Shown here: positions 36,862-45,752 of the stretch, piece after piece
How positions within the stretch are numbered: the first letter of the stretch is position 1
Layout: every line of letters begins with the position of its first letter
Source of the DNA: an uncultured Mycobacteriaceae bacterium
Lineage (GTDB): Bacteria; Actinomycetota; Actinomycetes; Mycobacteriales; Mycobacteriaceae
DNA length: 64,000 nt
Assembly (NCBI GenBank): GCA_902826815.1
Contig: CADEGF010000009.1
Location: 1-64,000 of the forward strand
Reading direction: 5' to 3'
The notes under the pieces: generated by a model
What the model saw: only the letters and a program-made list of their open reading frames with translations
Told to the model about the DNA's origin: nothing
Database searches by the model: none
Position numbers and translations under genes: made by a program

Positions 36862-37481
36862 CGCGGCCCGAACTGCCGGTCGCCCGCATCGCCGAGTCCT
36901 GGCACGATATAGGCGATTTCGTTGAGTCGTTCGTCGATCGTCGCGGTGAACAGCTTGATATCGGGCGCCGCCTTCTCGATCGCTGCGATGCCTTCGGGGG
37001 CGACGACGACGCAGATCGCGGTGATGTCAACGGCGTTGCGTGCCTGCAGTAGGCCGATGGTGTGCGCCATCGACCCGCCGGTGGCCAGCATCGGGTCGAG
37101 CACGAATACGGGCGTGGTGCTCAGATCGTCGGGCAGGGACTCCAAATACGGCGTCGGCTGGTGGGTTTCCTCGTCGCGCGCAACGCCGACGAAGCCGACG
37201 TGTGCCTCCGGAATCAACGCGTGCGCCTGGTCGACCATGCCGAGGCCGGCCCGGAGCACGGGCACCAACAGCGGCGGGTTGGCCAGCCGCGATCCGGCGG
37301 TGTCGGCGAGCGGCGTACGCACCGGGATGCTTTCGGTGGCCGCATCGCGGGTGGCCTCGTAAACCAGCATCAACGTCAGGTCGCGCAGCGCGTCGCGGAA
37401 GCCCGCGTTGTTCGTGCGCTCGTCACGCAGCGTGGTCAGTCGGGCTGCGGCCAGCGGGTGGTCGACGACGCGCACGTGCAT
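36858..37481 (-). CDS. upp: uracil phosphoribosyltransferase
   Basis: This 207-residue enzyme makes UMP from uracil and PRPP. The PRPP loop [21 protein letters not shown] and the C-terminal [13 protein letters not shown] are all present. ATG at 37481 gives the size recalled for M. tuberculosis Upp, and TAGGGT lies 7 nt upstream for a leaderless start. Codons further upstream in this frame belong to the divergent locus and are not part of it. Confidence 0.95.
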   Translation of the reverse strand: MHVRVVDHPLAAARLTTLRDERTNNAGFRDALRDLTLMLVYEATRDAATESIPVRTPLADTAGSRLANPPLLVPVLRAGLGMVDQAHALIPEAHVGFVGVARDEETHQPTPYLESLPDDLSTTPVFVLDPMLATGGSMAHTIGLLQARNAVDITAICVVVAPEGIAAIEKAAPDIKLFTATIDERLNEIAYIVPGLGDAGDRQFGPR

Positions 37482-37535
37482 GGGCCCGACCCTAACGTCA
37501 GGGAACCAGCCGCCGCGCACGATCGTCGTATCGCC

Positions 37536-37823
37536 ATGCTCGTCGATACGAATGCCGTTCACGCGCTCGGCACACACTGCTCGAATCAGTCCGATGACCT
37601 GTTCGCCGCCGCCGCTGTTCTGAAGGCGCTGCCCGGCCCCGACGCGGCTGCGGCCTTCGGTCCGGTCGGGGGCCGGTTCCTCGCGACACTCGCCGACGCG
37701 ATCATCTCGGAAGTGCGCGCCGTCGCCGCACTCGCCGACGACCTGGCGTCGGCGCATACGCGGACAGGCCTGGTGGCCGACGCGTACGTCGACGCGGACC
37801 GCCGCGGCAGCAGCCTGCTCTAG
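37536..37823 (+). CDS. type VII secretion target (EspC/DUF2580-like)
   Basis: This 95-residue helical protein starts [15 protein letters not shown], with an alanine-rich helical pair and [19 protein letters not shown] and YVDADRR segments. Together these give the EspC/ESX-associated helix-turn-helix look. The gene lies 2 bp before the NlpC/P60 gene, a pairing repeated across mycobacterial genomes. It is probably a substrate or chaperone partner for the peptidase. The start is not certain because upstream codons are open. Confidence 0.7.
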   Translation: MLVDTNAVHALGTHCSNQSDDLFAAAAVLKALPGPDAAAAFGPVGGRFLATLADAIISEVRAVAALADDLASAHTRTGLVADAYVDADRRGSSLL

Positions 37824-37825
37824 CG

Positions 37826-38896
37826 ATGCCGAGCGTCCTGATCGCAACATTGGCGGCGCCCATCCGCGAGGTGGCGGCGACGGTCGGGCCGGGGTGGTCG
37901 GACCAGGGGGATCCGGTCGCCTCGCTCGCCAGGACGCGCGACCTGTTGGCCGAGGTCGCTGGCGCGACGCGAGTCGGCTGGAGCCGAACCGCGGACGGGT
38001 GGTCGGGCGCGGGCGCCGACGGCGCAGCCGAGTTCATGTCGGCGACCGCTGACGCTGCCGATCAGTTGTCGCTTCGTATCGAGGGTCTGCGTGCGGGCAC
38101 AGCCGCCGCAGCGGATGCGGTGGCACGGACCTGCTCGCGGCTGCGCGACATCATCGAACGCTTCGAAGCGCGCGCGGCCGAGATCGAGGCCCGGCTCGAT
38201 GAGCCTGGGGCCGTTGAGGAACTGCGGAAGGAGGCGCAACGGGCGCTCCGCGAGGCGGAGGCCGTTGTCGACGAGTTGCGGACCGAACTCGACGGGCATG
38301 CCGCCGCCGTGGTGGCGCCTGCGGTTCCGGCAGGGGCGTCTGCAGGCGCGCCGACGACGTCTGCCGGGTTCAGTCCGCCAACGGGCTTCGGTGCGCCAGC
38401 CGGATTCGGCGCGCCGACCGGCCTCGGCGCCCCCGGCGGCCTCGCACCCGCCGGGGCCGAACTCGCCTCGCTTCCGTTGCCCGACCCCGAAGCGTTCGGC
38501 GACGGCGTGGCCGTCACCCTGCCGGACGGTAGCACCGTGAAGGCGCCGAACGCGTTGGCGGCCAATGCCGTTCGGTACGCGTTGACACAACTAGGGGTTC
38601 CCTACGTATGGGGCGGCACCACACCGGGTGTCGGGCTGGACTGCAGCGGCCTGACGCAGTGGGCGTACCACCAGGCAGGGCTCGACCTCCCCCGGCTTGC
38701 GCAGGAACAGGACCTCGGAGCGGCCGTCAATCAGAACGCCCTTCGGCCCGGCGACCTCGCGGTGTGGGACGGACATGTCGCGATGGTCGTTGGCAACGGC
38801 CAGATGATCGAAGCGGGCGATCCTGTGAAGCTGTCGGCCATCCGAACGACGAACGCGGGGCAGGGTTTTCAAGGTTTCTGGCGGCCGACGGCGTAG
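37826..38896 (+). CDS. NlpC/P60 (C40) peptidoglycan peptidase
   Basis: This 356-residue protein has an ESX-associated helical N-terminal domain (about 1-160), a Gly/Pro/Phe-rich linker (about 175-220) and a C-terminal C40 domain. Catalytic C273 (LDCSGLTQW) and H317 (WDGHVAMVV) are visible, with a third polar residue near MIEAG. It would cut D-iGlu-mDAP bonds in peptidoglycan. There is no Sec signal peptide, so secretion through a type VII system with its upstream partner is likely. Its last 29 codons recur at 43595-43681 and partly at 44923-44985. Confidence 0.88.
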   Translation: MPSVLIATLAAPIREVAATVGPGWSDQGDPVASLARTRDLLAEVAGATRVGWSRTADGWSGAGADGAAEFMSATADAADQLSLRIEGLRAGTAAAADAVARTCSRLRDIIERFEARAAEIEARLDEPGAVEELRKEAQRALREAEAVVDELRTELDGHAAAVVAPAVPAGASAGAPTTSAGFSPPTGFGAPAGFGAPTGLGAPGGLAPAGAELASLPLPDPEAFGDGVAVTLPDGSTVKAPNALAANAVRYALTQLGVPYVWGGTTPGVGLDCSGLTQWAYHQAGLDLPRLAQEQDLGAAVNQNALRPGDLAVWDGHVAMVVGNGQMIEAGDPVKLSAIRTTNAGQGFQGFWRPTA

Positions 38897-39216
38897 CACA
38901 GAACACCGACCGTCATCTCGCGGCGCGCTGAATCGATGGTGATCTGACCGGGCCCCAATCGCTGAGTTGGCCGTGACTGACGAAATCAGACCCCGAGACC
39001 GGGTTCAAAGGAATCTCTAGCAGAGCTTGGAGACCGTCGTCACTCAGGTATTTGCCTTGTTCGACAATATTTTCCCAACCGTCAAAATTCGCGCTAGACT
39101 TTGCCGACGAATTTGCTGAACCCAACTTTCGACCTCGGATGTCTGGCGGTTTTCGACCGAACCGGGCGCCGGAGCGTGATTGCTGGGTCGACTGCGCTGT
39201 CGGAGGGATATCGAGC
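38897..39216. other. 320-bp intergenic region
   Basis: No gene is accepted here. The region holds the promoter-like motif at 39091-39108 and, at 39202-39207, a GGAGGG ribosome-binding site for the surface-protein gene. A minus-strand stretch (about 38913-39080) reads GKYLSDDGLQALLEIPLNPV-type protein-like sequence without a start or known domain; it may be the tail of a lost gene. Confidence 0.55.
39091..39108 (+). promoter_or_regulatory. promoter-like motif shared by both Ig-like genes
   Basis: GCGCTAGACTTTGCCGAC contains TAGACT as a possible -10 and matches the motif at 20250-20267 at 14 of 18 positions. It lies about 110 bp before the ATG at 39217. Confidence 0.45.
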
Positions 39217-42200
39217 ATGGGAGGCGCCAGATACATCGGCCGGGTCGGAGCACTGGCGGTGGCACTCGGTGTGGGGATGGCCGTCGCAACCGGTCATGGC
39301 CCATGCATCGCCTCCGCGGACGGCACCACCGAATCGGGCGCATCGTCGACGACTAGCCCGTCGAACACCGACACCGGCGACGACCCATCACCGGGTGAGA
39401 AGCACGAGGGCGACTCACCGGAAGTCACTCCGCAGGACGCCACGACTTCGCCAACCGCACAGACGGAATCGGCGGGGGCGGCGCAGCCGACCAATCCTCC
39501 ATCAGTGCCCGCGATGGACTACGACGCGTCCGGTGGATCACACCCCACCGAGACGCCGGGTGACATCGTCGGAGGCGATGAGAAGACCGCTACGCCGCCG
39601 TTGGAGACCGCCCAAGACCCCGAGTCGCCGATTTCCGAGACACCGATGGCCCTGACGCCTATAGCCGAGACATCCGCCAAGCCCGGCCAGCACAACGCGA
39701 CGGATCCCATCGGGTCCGATGCGACAGCGGAGCGGTCCATGACGGAGATGTTTCAATCCGCTGCTCACCCGACCGCTCAGATCGAGGACAACCTGTCCGA
39801 GTCCTCGCAATCAACCAGCGCCCGAACCGCCGCCGTACCCGCGCCGCAACTGATGCCGATCACGGACAACGTCGCGCCGCTGGCGTTCCGCGTCAACGAG
39901 ACCGTGGTGGCACCGCCCGCGACGGTTGGGATTGCCGCGCTGCCCACTGCAATCATCAACGTCGCCACGTCGCTGGTGGCGATCCTGTCGCCGTTCGTGA
40001 CGCCGGGTCCCTCCGCGCCGGCGGAACCCCCGTTCCTGTGGGCGCTGCTCGCGTGGGTCCGTCGCGAAAGCACCCGGACCTTCGTCAACCACACCCCTGA
40101 CGCCTTGCCCGACGAGGTAACTACCACTCAGGGCACGCCGACTGTCATCGACGTCGTTGCCAACGACACCGAAGCCGACCTCGGTGACCGGTTGACGGTC
40201 GCATCCGTCACCCAGCCCGCCCACGGGATCGTGGCAATCAATCCCAACGGGACGCTCACCTACACCCCGAACGCCGACTTCCACGGGGTCGATACGTTCA
40301 GCTACACGGTGAGCGATGCCACGAGCGCGCCGCATATGCACGGCATCTTCGGATGGTTCAAACCAGATCAAGGTCACCGAGACAGCGCCGGTGTGTCAGT
40401 CACGGTGAATGCAACGCCCATCGCGAAGAACGACAGCAGCTCGACGCCCGAAGACACCGCGGTGAGCGGCAACGTATTGACCAACGACAGCGACGCGGAA
40501 TCCCTTCAGCTGACCGTCACCAACGCAGGAACGATCACCACCGGTCACGGAAGCGTGGCCCTCTTGAGCAATGGGAATTACACCTATACGCCGGCGAAAG
40601 ACTTCTACGGCCAAGATTCGTTCTCGTACAACGCCTCCGACGGCACCAGCAGCGCCACCTCGGCCGTGACCATCACCATCACACCGGTCAACGACGCGCC
40701 GGTGGCCGCCCCCGACGCCTACACCACCGACGAAGACACCCCCGTGCTCATCGACGCGCTGCGCAACGACACCGACGTCGACGGCGACCAACTCGACCGC
40801 AAACTCGTCACCACACCCACCAACGGCACGCTGGCCGAAATCAACGACGGACCCAACACCGGCGGGTGGACCTACACCCCCAACCCCGACTACCACGGCA
40901 CCGACACCTTCACCTACAAAGCCTTCGACGGCACCACCTACAGCGACCCCGTCACCGTCACCATCACCATCAACCCCGTCAACGACACCCCCATCGCACG
41001 CGATGACACCTACACCACCGACGAAGACAGCACGCTGACGGTGTCAATCCCCAACGGCGTCACCGGAAACGACAGCGACCCCGACGACGACACCGCACTG
41101 ACCGCCACCCTCGTCGACGGACCGACCCACGGCACCCTGAACCTCAACCCCAACGGCACCTTCACCTACACCCCCAACGTCGACTACAAGGGCGAGGACA
41201 CCTTCACCTATCGGGCGTCGGACGGTCAGCTTTCCAGCGCCACCACCACCGTCACCATCACCATCAACGCCAGCCCGATCACCGCGGAGAACGATGTCTA
41301 CACAGTGATCAGCGGCAGCAACAATGATCTGAGAGCGGTCCTCATCGCGAACGACACCAGCACCCTGGGCAATGATCTCGGCGATTTCAACATCATCACG
41401 GAGCCGACGACGGGCCGGTTGTTCCAAACGAACGGCCAACTCTTCTACCGCGCACCTGAGGGTTTCAGCGGAACCGATACCTTCACCTACACCGTCGCCG
41501 ACAGTGTCGACCCCACGGTCGTCTCGAACGCAGCCACGGTCACACTGAATGTGGTCACCGCGATCATCGCCCACGACGACGCCTACACCGTATTGATGGA
41601 TACCAGAACCGAACTCAGCCCGGCGATGAGTGCGAACGATGTCACAGCACCCGGCATCCCACCGATGCAGTTCGGCGCCGTCACCATCGTCACGCAACCG
41701 ACATACGGCAGGCTCAGCGAGGACGCAGGTGTGTGGAGCTACCGGCCGATGAACGGCTACCAGGGGACGGACTCCTTCACCTACACCGTCGCCGACTCGG
41801 GGAGCATCGCGTCCAACCCGGCCACGGTGACTCTGACTGTCGTTCCATACAACCCGCTCAAAGCATCTGACGACGCGTACACGATTCTGGGCAGACCCAC
41901 CGTGCTGACACCGACCGCCAACGACACCACGGATCTGGGCAGACCGCTGGGTGCGGTCACCATCATCGACGGTCCGGATCACGGGACACTGACCCAGACG
42001 AACGGCGTAATGACCTACACCCCGGCAACCGGCTATGCCGGAACCGACGCCTTCACGTATACGGTCGGCGACAGCGTTGATCCCTCGCAGGTGTCCAACG
42101 CCGCGACCGTCACGCTCACTGTCGTCGCTTACAACGCGATCCTTGCAAACGACGACATGTACTCGATTCCCTTCAACACTGCGACCGCGCTCACGCCTGC

Positions 42201-43284
42201 AATAACCTTCAACGACGCCACCGATTTGGGCACCCCTCTCGGCGCCGTCTCAATCGTCACCCGCCCATCGCACGGCACGTTGAGCACGCCGGGTGGCGTG
42301 TTGACGTATACGCCGAATGCCGGCTATTCCGGCCTCGACTCGTTCACCTACACGATTTCCGACAGCGTCGATCCCACCAAGGTGTCGACGCCCGGCACCG
42401 TCACGCTCACCGTCTATCCCTTCAGCCCGATCGTGGCCCGCAGCGACGTATACACAGTGCTGAGCGGCAGGTCCACCAAGCTGCTTCCCATCATCACGGC
42501 GAACGACACCACCGGTTTCAACGACCTCGGCGCGATCACCATCCTCAGCGGTCCCGCGCACGGCTCCCTCACCGATGTGGACGGCGTGCTGACCTATCGC
42601 GCGGCAAACGATTACACCGGCACGGATAGCTTCACCTACACCGTGTCGGACAGCTTCTATACCGACATCGTGTCGAATCCCGCGACGGTGACCCTGACGG
42701 TCGTGGAATCCGTACCCGCGTTCGCGGGGGACGACAATGTCACGATCTTCACCAACGAACCGACCGCGCTCACACCGACGCTGTTCTACAACGACAGATT
42801 CACGAGCGGCAATCCTCCCGGCCCGATCACGGTGCTTGTCCAGCCCGTCTACGGCACGCTAAGCCAGAGTGGCGATACGTTGACCTATACCCCGAACGCT
42901 GATTTCAACGGCGTGGACAGCTTCATCTACACCGTCGCCGACAGCGCCGACCCGACGATCGTGTCGCCACCCGCGCTGGTCACCCTGACGGTGACCGACG
43001 CGATCACGGCCGTCACGGACTTCTACTGGGTGTCACCGGGCCAAACAACCGAACTGGACCCCACGTTCACGTACAACGACATCAACCGCACCGGCAACCC
43101 GCTGACCGACCCGGTGTTCGGCCCGACCCGCGGCGGCGTGATCACGAAGGTCGACGGCAAGTATTACTACACGCCTCCCGCCGGTTTCACCGGTCTCGAC
43201 AGCTTTGTCTACACCGTCGCCGACAGCGAGAACCCGGCCCGCACCGCCACCGTACTCGTGTTCGTGACCGTCAACCCCACTTAG
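39217..43284 (+). CDS. secreted Ig/cadherin-like repeat protein, second paralogue
   Basis: This 1355-residue exported protein shares its signal segment (YIGRVGALAVALGVGMAVATG), Thr/Pro/Glu-rich linker and AWVRRESTRTFVN junction with the protein at 20351-24682. About eleven domains of roughly 95 residues follow. The first four carry calcium-type DTDVDGD/DPDDD motifs; the last seven lack them and end in TLTVV or NPT. ATG at 39217 is chosen for its GGAGGG site 9 nt upstream and because it starts the signal segment. No propeller and no anchor are seen. Surface adhesion is the likely role; function unknown. Confidence 0.85.
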   Translation: MGGARYIGRVGALAVALGVGMAVATGHGPCIASADGTTESGASSTTSPSNTDTGDDPSPGEKHEGDSPEVTPQDATTSPTAQTESAGAAQPTNPPSVPAMDYDASGGSHPTETPGDIVGGDEKTATPPLETAQDPESPISETPMALTPIAETSAKPGQHNATDPIGSDATAERSMTEMFQSAAHPTAQIEDNLSESSQSTSARTAAVPAPQLMPITDNVAPLAFRVNETVVAPPATVGIAALPTAIINVATSLVAILSPFVTPGPSAPAEPPFLWALLAWVRRESTRTFVNHTPDALPDEVTTTQGTPTVIDVVANDTEADLGDRLTVASVTQPAHGIVAINPNGTLTYTPNADFHGVDTFSYTVSDATSAPHMHGIFGWFKPDQGHRDSAGVSVTVNATPIAKNDSSSTPEDTAVSGNVLTNDSDAESLQLTVTNAGTITTGHGSVALLSNGNYTYTPAKDFYGQDSFSYNASDGTSSATSAVTITITPVNDAPVAAPDAYTTDEDTPVLIDALRNDTDVDGDQLDRKLVTTPTNGTLAEINDGPNTGGWTYTPNPDYHGTDTFTYKAFDGTTYSDPVTVTITINPVNDTPIARDDTYTTDEDSTLTVSIPNGVTGNDSDPDDDTALTATLVDGPTHGTLNLNPNGTFTYTPNVDYKGEDTFTYRASDGQLSSATTTVTITINASPITAENDVYTVISGSNNDLRAVLIANDTSTLGNDLGDFNIITEPTTGRLFQTNGQLFYRAPEGFSGTDTFTYTVADSVDPTVVSNAATVTLNVVTAIIAHDDAYTVLMDTRTELSPAMSANDVTAPGIPPMQFGAVTIVTQPTYGRLSEDAGVWSYRPMNGYQGTDSFTYTVADSGSIASNPATVTLTVVPYNPLKASDDAYTILGRPTVLTPTANDTTDLGRPLGAVTIIDGPDHGTLTQTNGVMTYTPATGYAGTDAFTYTVGDSVDPSQVSNAATVTLTVVAYNAILANDDMYSIPFNTATALTPAITFNDATDLGTPLGAVSIVTRPSHGTLSTPGGVLTYTPNAGYSGLDSFTYTISDSVDPTKVSTPGTVTLTVYPFSPIVARSDVYTVLSGRSTKLLPIITANDTTGFNDLGAITILSGPAHGSLTDVDGVLTYRAANDYTGTDSFTYTVSDSFYTDIVSNPATVTLTVVESVPAFAGDDNVTIFTNEPTALTPTLFYNDRFTSGNPPGPITVLVQPVYGTLSQSGDTLTYTPNADFNGVDSFIYTVADSADPTIVSPPALVTLTVTDAITAVTDFYWVSPGQTTELDPTFTYNDINRTGNPLTDPVFGPTRGGVITKVDGKYYYTPPAGFTGLDSFVYTVADSENPARTATVLVFVTVNPT

Positions 43285-43289
43285 CCGGT

Positions 43290-43560
43290 AGGTCGGCGCA
43301 CAGCAGCACCACCGAACGTGCGCCGACCCGGTACGCCGAGCCCGAGATCGGTTGTGCACTCCCGAGATCGGCGACATCGTCGGCGGGTCGAGTGCGGTGT
43401 CAACAACGCGGCGCCATGGCAGGCCCGGTTCGGTCACCGCCGGCAGCTCGAAGTCCACGGCGTCTTGCGAACTGTTGAGCATCGCATGCACCATCCGCGT
43501 GCCGATCACGCTGCGGACGGTGAGCGCCAGCGTGCGGGACTCGATCGACGTGCACTTCGT
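43290..43560 (-). pseudogene. C-terminal remnant of a glycogen-debranching (GlgX-like) gene
   Basis: On the minus strand one frame reads HAMLNSSQDAVDFELPAV and WRRVVDTALDPP. After a one-base shift near 43380-43386 the next frame continues DDVADLGSAQPISG and SAYRVGARSVVLL. Joined, this is the typical end of a GlgX/isoamylase-type debranching enzyme. No catalytic domain remains. The match is by eye; an alignment of the two frames with GlgX would confirm it. Confidence 0.6.
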
Positions 43561-43594
43561 GCTCACGGCTCGGTACCGGTAGTGATCTCTGGCT

Positions 43595-43681
43595 GAAGCG
43601 GGAGATCCAGTGCAATTGTCTTCGATTCGAACCACGAACGCGGGTCAAGGTTTTCAAGGATTTTGGCGACCGACTGCGTGA
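43595..43681 (+). pseudogene. NlpC/P60 3'-end remnant, copy 2
   Basis: This 87-nt open stretch encodes [18 protein letters not shown] then [10 protein letters not shown] and a stop. It is the same length as the last 29 codons of the NlpC/P60 gene (38810-38896) with about 27 of 29 residues identical. Nothing of the catalytic domain is present. It lies just upstream of the alcohol dehydrogenase region. Confidence 0.85.
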
Positions 43682-43724
43682 GAGCCGGCGCCCGATCCCT
43701 GCGCACGGGGACACTTGGGATGCG

Positions 43725-44825
43725 TTACGGCAGCCGCGGGTCGATGAGGGTGACGCCTGCAGGAGAGGCAATGTCGACCGACGGGAGTAGACGGGCGCCT
43801 TCGGCCAGCCCGACGACGCGCTCTACCAGAGCCTGCGGGCGCAACGTGCCAGCTTCGATCAGACGCAACATGTCGGGATAGTCCACGCTGGCCATGCCGT
43901 GACTGCCGAGTACATCCAGTTCCCAGGCGATCACGCGGTCCATCGGCACCGCAGGGTGCCCGCCAGCGCTGGGCAGCAGCCCGACCTGCACGTGGCGCCC
44001 GCGCCGCCGCAGACTGTGAATGGCGTCAGAACAGGTGGCCGGGGTACCGACCGCATCGACCGCGACGTGGCTGCCCCCGCCGGTGAGGTCATGGACCTGG
44101 GCGGGGACGTCGAGGCCAGGCTTCCCCCTGACTTCGCTCGTCCCAACGGTTCCGCCGTCGCTTCGCTCGCCCGCATCGGCGAGCACCGTGTGCTCGGCAC
44201 CCAAGTTCCTCGCGAGGGCAAGCGCTGCCGGAGTTCGGTCGACCGCGACCACCCTGGCTCCGGCGGCAACGGCGACCTGCACGGCGCTGAGCCCCACGCC
44301 GCCAACGCCGAACACTGTCACCCACTCGCCCCACCTGATGCCTGCCCGCGCATTCAGCGCGCGGTAGGCGGTGGCGAACCGGCAGCCCAGTCCCGCCGCC
44401 GCGGCGTCGGAAACGACGTCGGCGACCGCGACCAGGTTGGTGTCGGCAGCGTGTAGGGCCACGTGTTCGGCGAAGGAGCCCCAGTGCGTGAAACCGGGCT
44501 GGGTCTGGTCGGGACACACCTGTGCCTGACCGGCCTGGCACCACTGGCACCGCCCGCAGCCGCACACGAAGGGCGTCGTCACCCGGTCGCCGACCGTCCA
44601 CCGTCGCACCTCGGCGCCTACCGCCACGATGACGCCGACCAGCTCGTGACCGGGGACGTGCGGGAGTGCTACCCCGTCGTCATGTCCTGCCCATGCGTGC
44701 CAGTCACTGCGACAGAGACCGGTCGCGTGCACCTCGACGACCACGCCGCCGGACGGTGGCGCCGGATCGGCAACCGTCTGGACGTCCACCGAACCACCGA
44801 ACTCCTGGAACACCGCCGCGCGCAT
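43725..44825 (-). CDS. zinc-dependent alcohol dehydrogenase
   Basis: This 366-residue medium-chain dehydrogenase has catalytic zinc ligands (LCRSDW cysteine, PGHE histidine), four structural-zinc cysteines in CGCGRCQWCQAGQAQVC and the NAD motif GVGGVGLSAVQVA. An unusual stretch GERSDGGTVGTSEVRGKPG, between VLADA and LDVPAQVHDLT, interrupts the NAD-binding domain in frame. ATG at 44825 gives the normal MRAAVFQEFG opening. The gene lies between two NlpC-tail remnants. The substrate is unknown and activity may be affected by the insert. Confidence 0.85.
   Translation of the reverse strand: MRAAVFQEFGGSVDVQTVADPAPPSGGVVVEVHATGLCRSDWHAWAGHDDGVALPHVPGHELVGVIVAVGAEVRRWTVGDRVTTPFVCGCGRCQWCQAGQAQVCPDQTQPGFTHWGSFAEHVALHAADTNLVAVADVVSDAAAAGLGCRFATAYRALNARAGIRWGEWVTVFGVGGVGLSAVQVAVAAGARVVAVDRTPAALALARNLGAEHTVLADAGERSDGGTVGTSEVRGKPGLDVPAQVHDLTGGGSHVAVDAVGTPATCSDAIHSLRRRGRHVQVGLLPSAGGHPAVPMDRVIAWELDVLGSHGMASVDYPDMLRLIEAGTLRPQALVERVVGLAEGARLLPSVDIASPAGVTLIDPRLP
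44118..44178 (-). repeat. in-frame repeat-like insertion in the alcohol dehydrogenase gene
   Basis: Two copies of CTTCGCTCG (44132-44140 and 44161-44169) lie 29 bp apart inside a segment with no counterpart in the usual fold. The reading frame is kept. Exact ends are not certain. Confidence 0.55.
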
Positions 44826-44922
44826 GAAGCCATCCTGCCGCGTGCGTCCACGGCGTAGTGCCCCAACAGCTTGGTACCGACGGATCAGCCCGGTCATTCA
44901 CAACCAGCCGTCGCCACACCCT

Positions 44923-44985
44923 GAGGCGGGTGACCCGGTGCGACTGTCTTCGATTCGGACGACGAATGTCGGTCAAGGTTTTCAA
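44923..44985 (+). pseudogene. NlpC/P60 3'-end remnant, copy 3
   Basis: The stretch encodes EAGDPVRLSSIRTTNVGQ then GFQG before diverging. It is the third direct-orientation copy of the NlpC/P60 tail and resembles copy 2 more than the intact gene. It lies about 45 bp before the truncated MFS gene. Confidence 0.8.
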
Positions 44986-45029
44986 GGCATCGCGGGGCAC
45001 CGCTGGCACCTGGCGTGTGAGTTCTCCAA

Positions 45030-45698
45030 TTGGATAGAGGCGGCTCTCGCTTAGCGCTTCGCGTCGACCTCGAAAACGAACTCGTGATCGCAGATCCGGA
45101 TTCGATCGCCGACCTGCTTCGCCAACAACCCCGACAGACTCTGCTCGGCGCAGGCACGATGACCGGTGTCTTCACCTTCAGCTACATGGCGGGTACGTAC
45201 TTCATGGGGTATGCCAGCACGCAGTTGAAGCATCCGCGCGACCTGATACTCACGGTCGGTGTGCTCGGTGCACTGTCGATGTTGGCGCTGACCGCCGTCT
45301 CGGCCTATCTGAGCGACAAGTACGGACGTCGATCGATCATGCTGACGGGCTTCTGCCTTGCGCTGCCGTGGTCGTTCGCGGTTGTCCCTCTACTCGATAC
45401 GGGGTCGCGGGTCCTTTTCGGGCTCGCCGTGATGGGCACCTTCGGCCTTCTCGGCGTCTCCTACGGACCGATGGCGTCGTTCATCCCAGAGATCTTCGAG
45501 ACCCGATTCCGCTACACGGGAGCAGGTTTGGCGTTCAACCTCGGCGGGATCATCGGAGGTGCGATGCCGCCCCTCATCGCGGGCGCGCTGCTGGCGGAGT
45601 ACGGAAGTTGGGCGATCGGGCTCATGATGGCGGTCCTGATTCTGATCAGTCTGCTCAGCACCTACGCACTGCCCGAGACCATGGCGAAAGCGTTGTGA
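45030..45698 (+). pseudogene. 5'-truncated MFS transporter (metabolite:H+ symporter type)
   Basis: Only the C-terminal half of an MHS-type MFS transporter remains, about 210 residues with roughly six membrane segments: GVFTFSYMAGTYFMGY, LSDKYGRRSIMLTG and FETRFRYTGAGLAFNLG. The full family is about 430 residues. The N-terminal six segments are absent, and the open frame starts beside the third NlpC-tail remnant. It is probably not functional. Confidence 0.75.
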
Positions 45699-45752
45699 CC
45701 CAGATTTGCCGTTATTGACGATGTCGCATAAAGCGCGCCTACGATCCGGTTC

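Noticed and set aside
36858-37850. Extended frame upstream of upp
   Set aside because: The extra codons run through the divergent type VII target gene and lack similarity to the enzyme.
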